From assembly GCA_902791885.1 (NCBI GenBank), contig CADAXO010000013.1, positions 1 through 19,466 of the forward strand: a stretch of 19,466 bases of DNA, written 5' to 3'. The position numbers and the translations under genes were made by a program. Below the pieces are notes generated by a model. That model was not told where the DNA came from, did no database searches, and worked only from the letters and a program-made list of their open reading frames with translations. Shown here piece by piece: positions 1 to 7,259 of the stretch (its first letter is position 1; each line of letters begins with the position of its first letter). Source of the stretch: Oscillospiraceae bacterium. Its GTDB lineage: Bacteria > Bacillota_A > Clostridia > Saccharofermentanales > Saccharofermentanaceae.

Positions 1-551
1 CCGGGTGTCTTAAGAAGATTCTCCATAGCGTATGCTTCTTCAAGAGGGTTCAGATCTTCCCTCTGGAGATTCTCGATAAGTGCCTGTTCCATGATCTGCT
101 GGCTGGTAAGTTCTCTTACTATGGCAGGGATGACCTTCAGACCCGCTATACGGGCCGCTCTCCAGCGTCGCTCACCTGCGACGATAACGTAGCCGTCGTC
201 CCTCTTCGTGACGATTATAGGCTGTATAACGCCGTTCTCCTTGATGGACGCTGCAAGTTCGTTAAGAGCATCGTCATCAAAGACCTTTCTCGGCTGATCT
301 GTATTAGGCGAAATGTCATTGATCTTAAGTTCTACAACAGAACCGCTCGTATCCTCCGGAATACCGTCACTTGAAAGCAATGCATCAAGACCTTTTCCGA
401 GCCCTCTTGAAGCTGTTCCTGTCTTCTTTGAAGAAGTCTTGGTCTCTTCTTTATCTGTCTTCTTAGCAGCTGTTCTTACAGTCTTCTTTGCTGCCGTCTT
501 TGCAACTGTTTTCTTTACCGCCCTCTTAGCAACCGTCTTTCTTACTGCCAT
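1..551 (-). CDS. parB: Chromosome partitioning protein ParB (Spo0J), N-terminal part, cut by window edge
   Basis: ParB binds parS sites, acts as a CTP-dependent sliding clamp and works with ParA to organise and segregate the origin. Only the first 183 residues are present; the reading frame is open to the window edge. The ATG at 549-551 is preceded by GAGGTGA at 557-563. Residues 1-44 are a Lys/Ala/Thr-rich tail (13 Lys and 3 Arg, recurring AAKKT units) that typical ParB proteins lack. The usual start of the family follows as RGLGKGLDALLSSD from residue 49. The CTP-binding core is recognisable by GERRWRAA (126-133) and ENLQREDLNPLEEA (160-173). The helix-turn-helix and dimerisation domains lie outside the window. 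It begins 34 bp after parA and is surely co-transcribed with it. The identification is firm; the role of the tail is unknown. Confidence 0.95.
   Translation of the reverse strand, partial: MAVRKTVAKRAVKKTVAKTAAKKTVRTAAKKTDKEETKTSSKKTGTASRGLGKGLDALLSSDGIPEDTSGSVVELKINDISPNTDQPRKVFDDDALNELAASIKENGVIQPIIVTKRDDGYVIVAGERRWRAARIAGLKVIPAIVRELTSQQIMEQALIENLQREDLNPLEEAYAMENLLKTP
421..548 (-). repeat. Degenerate repeats encoding the Lys/Ala/Thr tail of ParB
   Basis: Imperfect short repeats built on GTCTTCTTT/GTCTTT (read on the plus strand) recur across this stretch; GTCTTCTTTG appears exactly 60 bp apart at 421 and 481. They encode the recurring AAKKT/VAKKT-like units of the ParB N-terminus. The pattern suggests the tail grew by repeat expansion, which is an inference. 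Confidence 0.5.
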
Positions 552-585
552 ATTATTCACCTCATATATAGATTTGTATCTATGT

Positions 586-1350
586 TTACTTAGTCCTCTT
601 AATTACTTCTGCAGCCAGTAATTCGTATGCCTTCGCGCCCTTGGAAGACTTATCGTAATCAAGTATTGCAACACCGTGACTGGGTGCTTCTGCAAGCCTT
701 ACGTTTCTGGGTATAACCGTATCGAAAACCTTATCACCGAAGTAGTTCTCAACCTCTTCCTGTACCTGCTTTGTAAGCTGTGTTCTTCTGTCGAACATGG
801 TAAGAACTACACCGAGTATAGACAGGTTCTTGTTGAGCTTCTTCTTAACGATGTTTATCGTATCGATAAGCTGTGTAAGACCTTCAAGTGCATAGTACTC
901 ACCCTGGATGGGAATGATGATTCCGTTGGATGCAGTAAGAGCATTGATAGTAAGAATACTCAATGAAGGAGGACAGTCGATGATGATAAAGTCATAATCA
1001 TCGAGCACAGGCTTAATAGCTTCCTTCAGAACATTCTCTCTGGACATGACATTAACAAGTTCTATCTCCGCACCGGCAAGATTGATATTGGTAGGACAGA
1101 TAGAAACGTTAACAGCTGATGACTCCCAGATTGAATCAGTGATAGGCTCGTCATTTACAAGAACATCGTAGATAGTAGTATCGAGCTCTCCCTTATCGAT
1201 TCCCAATCCGCTGGTAGCATTACCCTGAGGATCCAGATCGATTACGAGGACGCTCTTCTTCTTTTTACCAAGGAAAGCAGCCAGATTAACTGCGGTAGTT
1301 GTCTTACCTACTCCGCCCTTCTGGTTTGCCAAGGTCAATACATATGCCAT
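586..1350 (-). CDS. parA: Chromosome partitioning ATPase ParA (Soj type)
   Basis: ParA is a deviant-Walker ATPase that binds DNA non-specifically as an ATP dimer, is stimulated by ParB and influences DnaA. The 254-residue length is typical of the small chromosomal type without an N-terminal helix-turn-helix. The deviant Walker A is KGGVGKTT at 11-18, with signature Lys11. VLVIDLDPQGNAT (34-46) is the Walker A-prime region, and FIIIDCPPS is the Walker B region. The start at 1350 is supported by a GGGGTG ribosome site just upstream. The 105-bp region before the gene is very AT-rich and holds one parS site next to the preceding stop codon, so parA probably has its own promoter there; I see no strong hexamer pair. 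parB follows after 34 bp. Confidence 0.97.
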   Translation of the reverse strand: MAYVLTLANQKGGVGKTTTAVNLAAFLGKKKKSVLVIDLDPQGNATSGLGIDKGELDTTIYDVLVNDEPITDSIWESSAVNVSICPTNINLAGAEIELVNVMSRENVLKEAIKPVLDDYDFIIIDCPPSLSILTINALTASNGIIIPIQGEYYALEGLTQLIDTINIVKKKLNKNLSILGVVLTMFDRRTQLTKQVQEEVENYFGDKVFDTVIPRNVRLAEAPSHGVAILDYDKSSKGAKAYELLAAEVIKRTK

Positions 1351-1434
1351 ATCAACACCCCTTATATTATTAATATAATAAATATTAACATTATGAGGAT
1401 TTATCTAATATAACATTCAGATAACAATAATTAT

Positions 1435-1450
1435 TGTTCCACGTGGAACA
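1435..1450. other. parS site 1 (ParB-binding palindrome)
   Basis: Perfect 16-bp palindrome TGTTCCACGTGGAACA, the known class of ParB loading sites (B. subtilis type TGTTTCACGTGAAACA with symmetric T-to-C and A-to-G changes). The symmetry extends one or two bases further on each side (1433-1452). It lies 3 bp beyond the stop codon of the last zinc-ribbon gene and upstream of parA. Confidence 0.95.
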
Positions 1451-1455
1451 ATTAC

Positions 1456-1968
1456 TCATCTGACACGAACAGCGAGAGATCCTATTATTACACCAAGATA
1501 TACAAGACTTATTACACAACCGAAGATATTCAGGATCATAGAAGAATTAACTGCGGGTCCGGGCTCTCCTTCATTCCTGCCTTTAATGGCGAAGTAAAGG
1601 CCTACATAAGAACACAACGGGAACATCGACATACCAATAATTCCGAGTATTAAAGCAATAGTAGTATTCTTACCATACTTACCGCGTCCGACAGGCGAAT
1701 ACTTGGATCTTCTGTAATCCTGAAGAGTATGTCTGTCTACGGCGGGATTATAGCCGCAATTAGGACAGGCACGTGTAAAGTAAATATTCGAACAATTGGG
1801 ACAAGTCTTAGGAATAGCATTATACTTAGTACCGCATCCCGGACAATATGTACCTACATACTCCTCAGTACAATTCGGGCATACATGATAGAATGTCGTA
1901 CACGCACAGTGCGGACACTTAGGAAAATCCTCATCTACTTTAAGGCCACATGAATTACAGTACTTCAT
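1456..1968 (-). CDS. Zinc-ribbon membrane protein, paralogue 4 of a tandem array
   Basis: Function not recognised. The 170-residue protein begins with three tandem treble-type zinc ribbons: CxxC pairs at Cys 4/7, 18/21, 30/33, 42/45, 56/59 and 68/71. A basic linker (about 73-100) leads to two hydrophobic segments (about 101-128 and 142-168) of the general DUF4190-like two-helix kind. The cysteine register is identical to paralogues 2 and 3. The start ATG overlaps the stop of the preceding paralogue (ATGA), with GGGGGC as ribosome site, so translation is probably coupled. It is the last gene of the array, and parS site 1 follows the stop codon. The metal-binding domain is likely cytoplasmic; nucleic-acid or protein binding is possible but not shown. 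Confidence 0.85.
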   Translation of the reverse strand: MKYCNSCGLKVDEDFPKCPHCACTTFYHVCPNCTEEYVGTYCPGCGTKYNAIPKTCPNCSNIYFTRACPNCGYNPAVDRHTLQDYRRSKYSPVGRGKYGKNTTIALILGIIGMSMFPLCSYVGLYFAIKGRNEGEPGPAVNSSMILNIFGCVISLVYLGVIIGSLAVRVR

Positions 1969-2483
1969 CTTGCCCCCGCTACCGATTGTATTATCGCATT
2001 AAGGAACAGTATAACTGTTAAAAAGAGTCCTACAATACCAAGAACCAATCCTGTCCGTGAGAGTCTATTAAAGTTACCTTTATTCTTATCTCTGACAGCA
2101 CATACAATCGCAATGATAGAAAATGGAAACATACATGTGAATAAACCAAGGCAGCCGAATACTATAGCAATTATACCGTTATTACCGGCTCCGTTCTCAT
2201 TATTGTTAAAGGTATATACATTTCTGTGAGATCCGTCTTCTGCTGTCCATGACTTCTCAGGATTATATCCGCAGTGTGTGCAGAATCTGGCGAAATACTT
2301 CGTACCGCACTTAGGACAGGTCTTAGGCACAGCATCATAACGAACACCGCACGAAGGACAAAAAGATCCTTCAAAGAGATTCGAACAATGAGGGCATACA
2401 TGCTGAAAAGTCGTGGATCCGCAGCTGGGACACGACTTATCTTTATCATCTACTTTACAACCACAGAAATTACAAGCCTTCAT
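1965..2483 (-). CDS. Zinc-ribbon membrane protein, paralogue 3 of a tandem array
   Basis: Function not recognised. I place the start at 2483 (172 residues) rather than the upstream in-frame ATG at 2546, because MKAC at 2483 aligns with the start of every paralogue and begins one base after the preceding stop codon; the longer version would overlap the preceding gene by about 60 bp. CxxC pairs sit at Cys 4/7, 18/21, 30/33, 42/45, 56/59 and 68/71. An Asn/Gly-rich linker follows (about 92-102), then two membrane segments (about 103-129 and 144-168). Ribosome site is weak, consistent with coupling. A 47-bp stretch (2292-2338) matches 41 of 47 bases of the equivalent stretch in paralogue 2 (2821-2867), pointing to duplication in place. 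Confidence 0.85.
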   Translation of the reverse strand: MKACNFCGCKVDDKDKSCPSCGSTTFQHVCPHCSNLFEGSFCPSCGVRYDAVPKTCPKCGTKYFARFCTHCGYNPEKSWTAEDGSHRNVYTFNNNENGAGNNGIIAIVFGCLGLFTCMFPFSIIAIVCAVRDKNKGNFNRLSRTGLVLGIVGLFLTVILFLNAIIQSVAGAR

Positions 2484-2484
2484 C

Positions 2485-3012
2485 TTATCTGTTACCAAGC
2501 ACTCCGAGAATTGCCATTCCTCCATATAGTATAACTTGTAGAACAACGAAAACCAAACCTATAACACTTAATACAATTATCACAGTTACCTGGCCCTGGC
2601 TCTTCCTGTCAAGATCAGGATTTTTCCTTTCTCTTAAAGCTAACACAAGACCGGCTATGGATAACGGGAATAAACCGAGAAATATACCGATTATCGAAAA
2701 TATCATACCTAATCGGATATTCCTATTATCAAAGGCAAATAATCGATTATTCGAAGAATAAGTTCTTGATGTACCGGTTTTTCTCGATTCATTATATCCA
2801 CAGTTATGACAAGAATTACTGAAATACTTCGTACCGCACTCAGGGCATATCTTAGCTACAGCATCATGTTTTGTACCGCACGAAGGACAGAACTTTCCCT
2901 GATACTCATTAGAACAATTAGGACATATATAGAAGAACTGTTTAGATCCGCAGTTCGTACAGAACTTTGAACTTTCTTCGTTAAGTCCGCCGCAATAACC
3001 ACACTTTTTCAT
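2485..3012 (-). CDS. Zinc-ribbon membrane protein, paralogue 2 of a tandem array
   Basis: Function not recognised. 175 residues with the same layout as its neighbours: three zinc ribbons with CxxC pairs at Cys 4/7, 18/21, 30/33, 42/45, 56/59 and 68/71, a Ser/Asn/Arg-rich linker (about 76-98), then two hydrophobic segments (about 100-126 and 142-172). An AAAGGGATGG sequence about 12 bases upstream may serve as ribosome site. It starts 22 bp after the stop of paralogue 1 and is followed after one base by paralogue 3, so the four genes form one transcription unit. Confidence 0.85.
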   Translation of the reverse strand: MKKCGYCGGLNEESSKFCTNCGSKQFFYICPNCSNEYQGKFCPSCGTKHDAVAKICPECGTKYFSNSCHNCGYNESRKTGTSRTYSSNNRLFAFDNRNIRLGMIFSIIGIFLGLFPLSIAGLVLALRERKNPDLDRKSQGQVTVIIVLSVIGLVFVVLQVILYGGMAILGVLGNR

Positions 3013-3034
3013 TTATAACTATCCATCCCTTTAA

Positions 3035-3475
3035 TCAATTCATATTATAGATAAACATAGGAGAAAACATTTCAATAACAAGAACTGAAACTATAATCCC
3101 TATAACTGCTATTATCATAGCAATAAACGGAGTTTTAAACGAATCACCAAGTTTCAATGCTTTAACAGCATATATGATCGCTACAATCTGGAATATAAAT
3201 ATAGGACATAACAAGCCTAGAACCGCATGAATAATAGCGTATTCACCATATTTATTCTTATTAATATCTTCAAGAGGTTTGCTTACCGGATATGCTTTGG
3301 TATAACGCATTCTGGCTGCAGCTGCATCGGTAAGATATCCGCATACCGGACAATGATCTCCTTCTAATGGAGATGAACAGCTTGGACATATATTCTCAAA
3401 CTGTGTGTCACAACACACAGGACATTCCATTACATCATCTTCAACTTTTGTACCACAAGAAGTGCATGCTTTCAT
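3035..3475 (-). CDS. Zinc-ribbon membrane protein, paralogue 1 (short form, two ribbons)
   Basis: Function not recognised. First gene of the array, 146 residues. It keeps the first two zinc ribbons in the same register (Cys 4/7, 18/21, 30/33, 42/45) but lacks the third ribbon present in the other three. Two hydrophobic segments follow at about 77-104 and 116-140. A strong ribosome site GAGGAG lies at 3484-3489 upstream of the ATG. Two parS sites lie directly upstream, between this gene and the gyrB stop codon, so transcription of the array must start within or read through a ParB-loading region. Confidence 0.83.
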   Translation of the reverse strand: MKACTSCGTKVEDDVMECPVCCDTQFENICPSCSSPLEGDHCPVCGYLTDAAAARMRYTKAYPVSKPLEDINKNKYGEYAIIHAVLGLLCPIFIFQIVAIIYAVKALKLGDSFKTPFIAMIIAVIGIIVSVLVIEMFSPMFIYNMN

Positions 3476-3491
3476 TTTACAAACTCCTCAT

Positions 3492-3497
3492 GTTATA
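3492..3497 (-). promoter_or_regulatory. Possible -10 element for the zinc-ribbon operon
   Basis: Minus-strand TATAAC (5 of 6 matches to TATAAT) 17 bases upstream of the first zinc-ribbon start codon. A 17-bp spacer would be filled almost exactly by parS site 2; the corresponding -35 hexamer is poor. If real, ParB loading would compete with RNA polymerase here. Confidence 0.35.
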
Positions 3498-3500
3498 AAA

Positions 3501-3516
3501 TGTTCCACGTGGAACA
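3501..3516. other. parS site 2
   Basis: Perfect copy of the 16-bp palindrome TGTTCCACGTGGAACA, identical to site 1, 25 bp upstream of the first zinc-ribbon gene. Confidence 0.95.
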
Positions 3517-3537
3517 TCAGAAGTTTCATTCAACCTC

Positions 3538-3553
3538 TGTTCCACGTGGAACA
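3538..3553. other. parS site 3
   Basis: Third perfect TGTTCCACGTGGAACA, 6 bp beyond the gyrB stop codon and 21 bp from site 2. Paired sites this close are unusual within a parS cluster. Confidence 0.95.
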
Positions 3554-3559
3554 ATTCGA

Positions 3560-5653
3560 TCAAGTATCAATATTAGCAAGTTTAGCGTTCATCTGAATGT
3601 ATTCCTTACGGGGATCAACTTCATCACCCATAAGAAGTGTAAATGTCTCATCAGCAGCCTGAGCATCTGCAAGGGTTACCTTGAGAAGTTTTCTGGTATT
3701 AGGATTCATAGTAGTATCCCAAAGCTGTTCAGAACTCATCTCACCAAGACCCTTAAATCTCTGGATAAGAGGATTCTTCCATCCTGTCTTTTCCTTGATC
3801 TGCTCGATCTCAGCCTCATCGTATGCATAATATGCATCATCTCCCTGATATACCTTAAAGAGAGGAGGACAAGCGATATATACATATCCTCCGTCTACCA
3901 AAGGTCTTAAATATCTGAAGAAGAATGTGAGCAGCAATGTACGGATATGTGAACCGTCGACGTCGGCATCGGCCATGATAATAACCTTGTGATAACGGAG
4001 CTTACTCTCGTCAAATTCTTCGCCGATTCCTGCACCAAGAGCCATTACAACAGGCTGCAGCTTCTCATTGGAATAAACCTTATCAATACGGGCTTTCTCA
4101 ACGTTAAGCATCTTACCCCAGAGAGGCAGGATAGCCTGATATTTACGCTCACGGCCCTGCTTAGCGGATCCGCCTGCGGAGTCACCCTCAACGATAAAGA
4201 TCTCGCAGAATTCAGCCTCATTGGACTGGCAGTCGGCAAGCTTACCGGGAAGTGCATTATTCTCGAATACAGTCTTTCTTCTGGTCATCTCACGAGCCTT
4301 CTTAGCAGCGTCACGTGCGCGGCTTGCTGAAAGACACTTATCCATAACCATCTTACTTACGTCAGGATTCTCCTCAAGGAATGTCATGAGCTTCTCGGAT
4401 ACTGCACGCTCAACCATAGGTCTTATCTCAGCGTTACCGAGCTTAGTCTTTGTCTGTCCTTCGAACTGAGGCTCAGGAAGCTTAACAGAGATAATGGCTG
4501 CAAGACCTTCTCTTGTATCTTCAGACTGAAGCTTCTGATCGTTATCCTTAAGATACTTATATCTTCTGGCGTAATCGTTGATTACACGTGTAAGAGCTGC
4601 TCTGAAGCCTGTAAGATGCGTACCGCCTTCAGTTGTAGCGATGTTATTGGCATAGCTGTAAACAGTCTCCTGATAGGAGTCGTTATACTGCATTGCGATC
4701 TCTACAAAGCAGTCATCAACCTTTGTAGCCATATAGATAGGAGTGGGGTTGATCTTCTCCTTATGGCGGTTCAGATACTCAACGAAAGTGATGATACCGC
4801 CGTCATAATGGAGGTGTACATCCTTAACTTCATCACCGCGGTTATCGTGAAGATCGATAGTAACTTCACGGTTTAAGAAAGCCATTTCACGGTAACGTGT
4901 GATCATCGTATCAAAGTCAAAAGTGATATCGGGGAAGATAGTATTATCAGGGATAAATGTGGTTCTTGTACCTGTATCTTCAACATCACAATCACCTACA
5001 ATGTGCAAAGGTTCAGTAGTTACACCCTTCGTAAATCCGATCTGATATATATGACCTTCACGCTTAACCTGAACTGTCATTGTGTCTGAAAGAGCATTAA
5101 CAACAGAAGCACCTACTCCGTGAAGACCGCCTGATACGCTGTATGCTCCGCCGCCGAATTTACCGCCGGCATGGAGGATCGTATGAACAACTTCAACTGT
5201 AGGGATTCCCTGCTTGGGATGAATACCGACAGGAATACCGGATCCGTCGTCAGTAACAGTAACTGAACCGTCCTTATTGAGAACTACATCGATCTTATCG
5301 CATCGTCCTGCCAGAGCCTCATCAACGGAGTTGGCAACGATCTCATAAACGAGGTGGTGGAGACCTCTTAATGTAGTATCACCGATGTACATTCCGGGAC
5401 GCTTACGAACAGCCTCAAGACCTTCAAGAACCTGGATATCGGATTCATCATAAGCACTGGAATTTGTCGTATCGAATTCATCCTGACCTTCAGTAACGGC
5501 TTCGATCTCCTCGATCTTCTCCTCAGCGAAGTTCTCTGTCATCGCTCTGGGGTTCTCGGCAAGGTTACGGAGCTCATCATCATCAGCGTCCTCGATAGGC
5601 TGGTAATAAACATCCACTGCGCCGGTGTTCAAATTCTTCTCTTCATCACTCAT
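3560..5653 (-). CDS. gyrB: DNA gyrase subunit B with acidic N-terminal extension
   Basis: GyrB is the ATPase/TOPRIM subunit of DNA gyrase, which introduces negative supercoils together with GyrA. Residues 72-91 (DIQVLEGLEAVRKRPGMYIG) match the normal family start. ATP-site motifs are EIVANSVDEA (104-113), DDGSGIPVG (135-143) and GGLHGVGASVVNALS (175-189). The TOPRIM domain has EGDSAGGSAKQGR (489-501) and DADVDGSHI (562-570); the C-terminal QRFKGLGEMSSEQLW (631-645) is intact. Residues 1-71 are an extra, strongly acidic segment. The ATG at 5653 is preceded by AAGGAGA (5663-5669), so the extension is probably translated. Trp512 occupies the position of E. coli Lys447. No gyrA follows. A ParE-type paralogue is a less likely alternative, given the location beside recF and remB. 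Confidence 0.93.
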   Translation of the reverse strand: MSDEEKNLNTGAVDVYYQPIEDADDDELRNLAENPRAMTENFAEEKIEEIEAVTEGQDEFDTTNSSAYDESDIQVLEGLEAVRKRPGMYIGDTTLRGLHHLVYEIVANSVDEALAGRCDKIDVVLNKDGSVTVTDDGSGIPVGIHPKQGIPTVEVVHTILHAGGKFGGGAYSVSGGLHGVGASVVNALSDTMTVQVKREGHIYQIGFTKGVTTEPLHIVGDCDVEDTGTRTTFIPDNTIFPDITFDFDTMITRYREMAFLNREVTIDLHDNRGDEVKDVHLHYDGGIITFVEYLNRHKEKINPTPIYMATKVDDCFVEIAMQYNDSYQETVYSYANNIATTEGGTHLTGFRAALTRVINDYARRYKYLKDNDQKLQSEDTREGLAAIISVKLPEPQFEGQTKTKLGNAEIRPMVERAVSEKLMTFLEENPDVSKMVMDKCLSASRARDAAKKAREMTRRKTVFENNALPGKLADCQSNEAEFCEIFIVEGDSAGGSAKQGRERKYQAILPLWGKMLNVEKARIDKVYSNEKLQPVVMALGAGIGEEFDESKLRYHKVIIMADADVDGSHIRTLLLTFFFRYLRPLVDGGYVYIACPPLFKVYQGDDAYYAYDEAEIEQIKEKTGWKNPLIQRFKGLGEMSSEQLWDTTMNPNTRKLLKVTLADAQAADETFTLLMGDEVDPRKEYIQMNAKLANIDT

Positions 5654-5687
5654 TTAGTTAAATCTCCTTGATATATAACAATTATTT

Positions 5688-5951
5688 TTAACCTTTAACA
5701 TTGTTACCCAGGCTGTTCTCAAGCCTTTTCTGTAACACCGCGGAGGAGATCGAGCTGACATACGATCTCATATCGGTTATGACGAGCGTCCTCGGGATAT
5801 CCTCCGTAAGATACTGAAGTCTGTTATTGTCGTCCTCAAACGCAATAAAATCAGTAATGCTGCGCCTTGAAGGGGGTACGGTCTCGAGATTGACGATCGC
5901 ACTTACTTCATCCGCAGGAACGGAAATATCGCCGCCGATATTCACATACAT
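5688..5951 (-). CDS. remB: DUF370 family protein, RemB/YaaB-like
   Basis: An 87-residue protein in the same place (between recF and gyrB) as B. subtilis yaaB/remB, whose product is a small DUF370 regulator linked to extracellular matrix genes. The N-terminus MYVNIGGDISVPADEVSAIV is characteristic, as is the C-terminal part around VITDMRSYVSSISSAVLQKR. The start at 5951 is supported by GGAGG at 5961-5965. A 63-bp AT-rich gap with two TATAAT-like runs separates it from recF; a separate promoter is possible but I find no convincing -35. gyrB follows after 34 bp. The biological role in this organism is inferred only from the family. Confidence 0.85.
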   Translation of the reverse strand: MYVNIGGDISVPADEVSAIVNLETVPPSRRSITDFIAFEDDNNRLQYLTEDIPRTLVITDMRSYVSSISSAVLQKRLENSLGNNVKG

Positions 5952-6014
5952 CGTGATAAACCTCCGACGATTATTATAACATAATATGCTAATTATAATA
6001 TGGATTTTACAAAT

Positions 6015-7259
6015 TTATTCGGCAAAAACCTGACCGTTTTCCACCCTGAAGAACCTGATGTCGTTCTCACCGGCAACAAGACCCGATAATTCGCCCTCCA
6101 CAAAGCTTCTGTCAGTGCAGGTTATGAATATCTGGGCTGCATTCATTCCTGAAAGCAGACTTACTCTCCTGCCTTCATCAAGCTCAGAGAAAACGTCATC
6201 AAGCAAAAGGATAGGGGAGGACCTGGTCTTCTCGCGGATTATCTCAAGCTCGGCAAGCTTTAGAGCAAGAGAAGCGGATCTCTGCTGTCCCTGGGAAGAA
6301 TACTGCCTCATCGAAAGGCCGTTAAGGCGGATATCCATATCATCACGGTGTACTCCGTTGTTGCAGATACCCTTTTCGACGTCGGAAAGGCGGTCGGAAC
6401 GGAGCTTGGAGAGGATGAATTCCGTAAGAGCCCCTCTAATCTGCGCGAGAATGGCCTCAGAAAGCGTTCCTGCCTTAAATTGGTCAAACATATCGTCTGT
6501 ATTAAGGATGCCCCTAATAACCCCCTCAGAGCCCGTTACAGTGGAATATCCTACTTTAAGGTTTTCCTTGCCGTCTGAGATGACCGAATGATGCATTGAA
6601 GCTTTGTGAGAGACCATAAGGCAGTACCTGTAGCGCTCAAGAATGAGATAGGAAGACAGATCTGCCAAAGAGAAATCCCAGTATTCAAGTTCCTGCTCAC
6701 GGGATTCGTCGTATCTTCCCCTGAACGACTTAAGACAGGCATTTTTCTGGTCAATGATCCTCTTGGTCCTGCCGAGCATGTCGTAGTAGGAAGGGGAGAC
6801 CTTGCAGATAAGTGAATTCAGGTACTTTCGCCTTGATGAAGGCATGCCTTTCACTATCTCAAGGTCCTCAGGGGCGAAAATAACAGTGTTACAAACGCCC
6901 AGATACTGAGAAATACTCGGAATCTGCATACCGTCCTGGAAAAGCTGCCTTCTTGAAGTCTTCTTGTCATTAAGAGCGGACTTATCTGTAAGATAACAGG
7001 CCTTAAGATCCGTGTCAGAATCGTAGAACTCATCGTGGCAGTTAAGTTCGATGACATATTCATTCTCGCCGAATTTGATCATCTCACGGTCCTTCGAAGT
7101 CCTGTGTGAGAACACGGAGGATCCTACGCTTACAGCCTCGATGATATTAGTCTTACCCTGGGCATTATTACCGTAGATAACATTAACAGAAGGCCCGACC
7201 TCAATGTCGAGCCTTCCGTAATTTCTGAAGTTAGTAAGAGATATCTTTCTGATTATCAT
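6015..7259 (-). CDS. recF: DNA replication and repair protein RecF
   Basis: RecF is an SMC-like ABC ATPase that helps load RecA at single-strand gaps. The start MIIRKISLTNFRNY is typical, with Walker A GNNAQGKTN at 30-38. The ABC signature region SSQGQQRS lies at 321-328 and Walker B LLLDDVFSELDE at 351-362. At 414 residues it is some 40-50 residues longer than the common 360-375; the extra length lies in the middle part rather than at the termini. Its ATG overlaps the dnaN stop codon (ATGA), so translation is coupled. The yaaA S4-domain gene often found between dnaN and recF is missing. Confidence 0.96.
   Translation of the reverse strand: MIIRKISLTNFRNYGRLDIEVGPSVNVIYGNNAQGKTNIIEAVSVGSSVFSHRTSKDREMIKFGENEYVIELNCHDEFYDSDTDLKACYLTDKSALNDKKTSRRQLFQDGMQIPSISQYLGVCNTVIFAPEDLEIVKGMPSSRRKYLNSLICKVSPSYYDMLGRTKRIIDQKNACLKSFRGRYDESREQELEYWDFSLADLSSYLILERYRYCLMVSHKASMHHSVISDGKENLKVGYSTVTGSEGVIRGILNTDDMFDQFKAGTLSEAILAQIRGALTEFILSKLRSDRLSDVEKGICNNGVHRDDMDIRLNGLSMRQYSSQGQQRSASLALKLAELEIIREKTRSSPILLLDDVFSELDEGRRVSLLSGMNAAQIFITCTDRSFVEGELSGLVAGENDIRFFRVENGQVFAE

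Noticed and set aside
313..621. Plus-strand reading frame of 102 codons
   Set aside because: It is the mirror of the ParB N-terminus; its Val/Phe-rich repeats are the complement of the Lys codons.
2484..2546. Longer start of zinc-ribbon paralogue 3 at 2546
   Set aside because: It would overlap the preceding paralogue by about 60 bp and add 21 residues absent from all other copies.
4305..4320. CACGTG core inside gyrB as a further parS
   Set aside because: Only the six-base core is present (GTCACGTGCGCG); the flanking arms do not match the palindrome.
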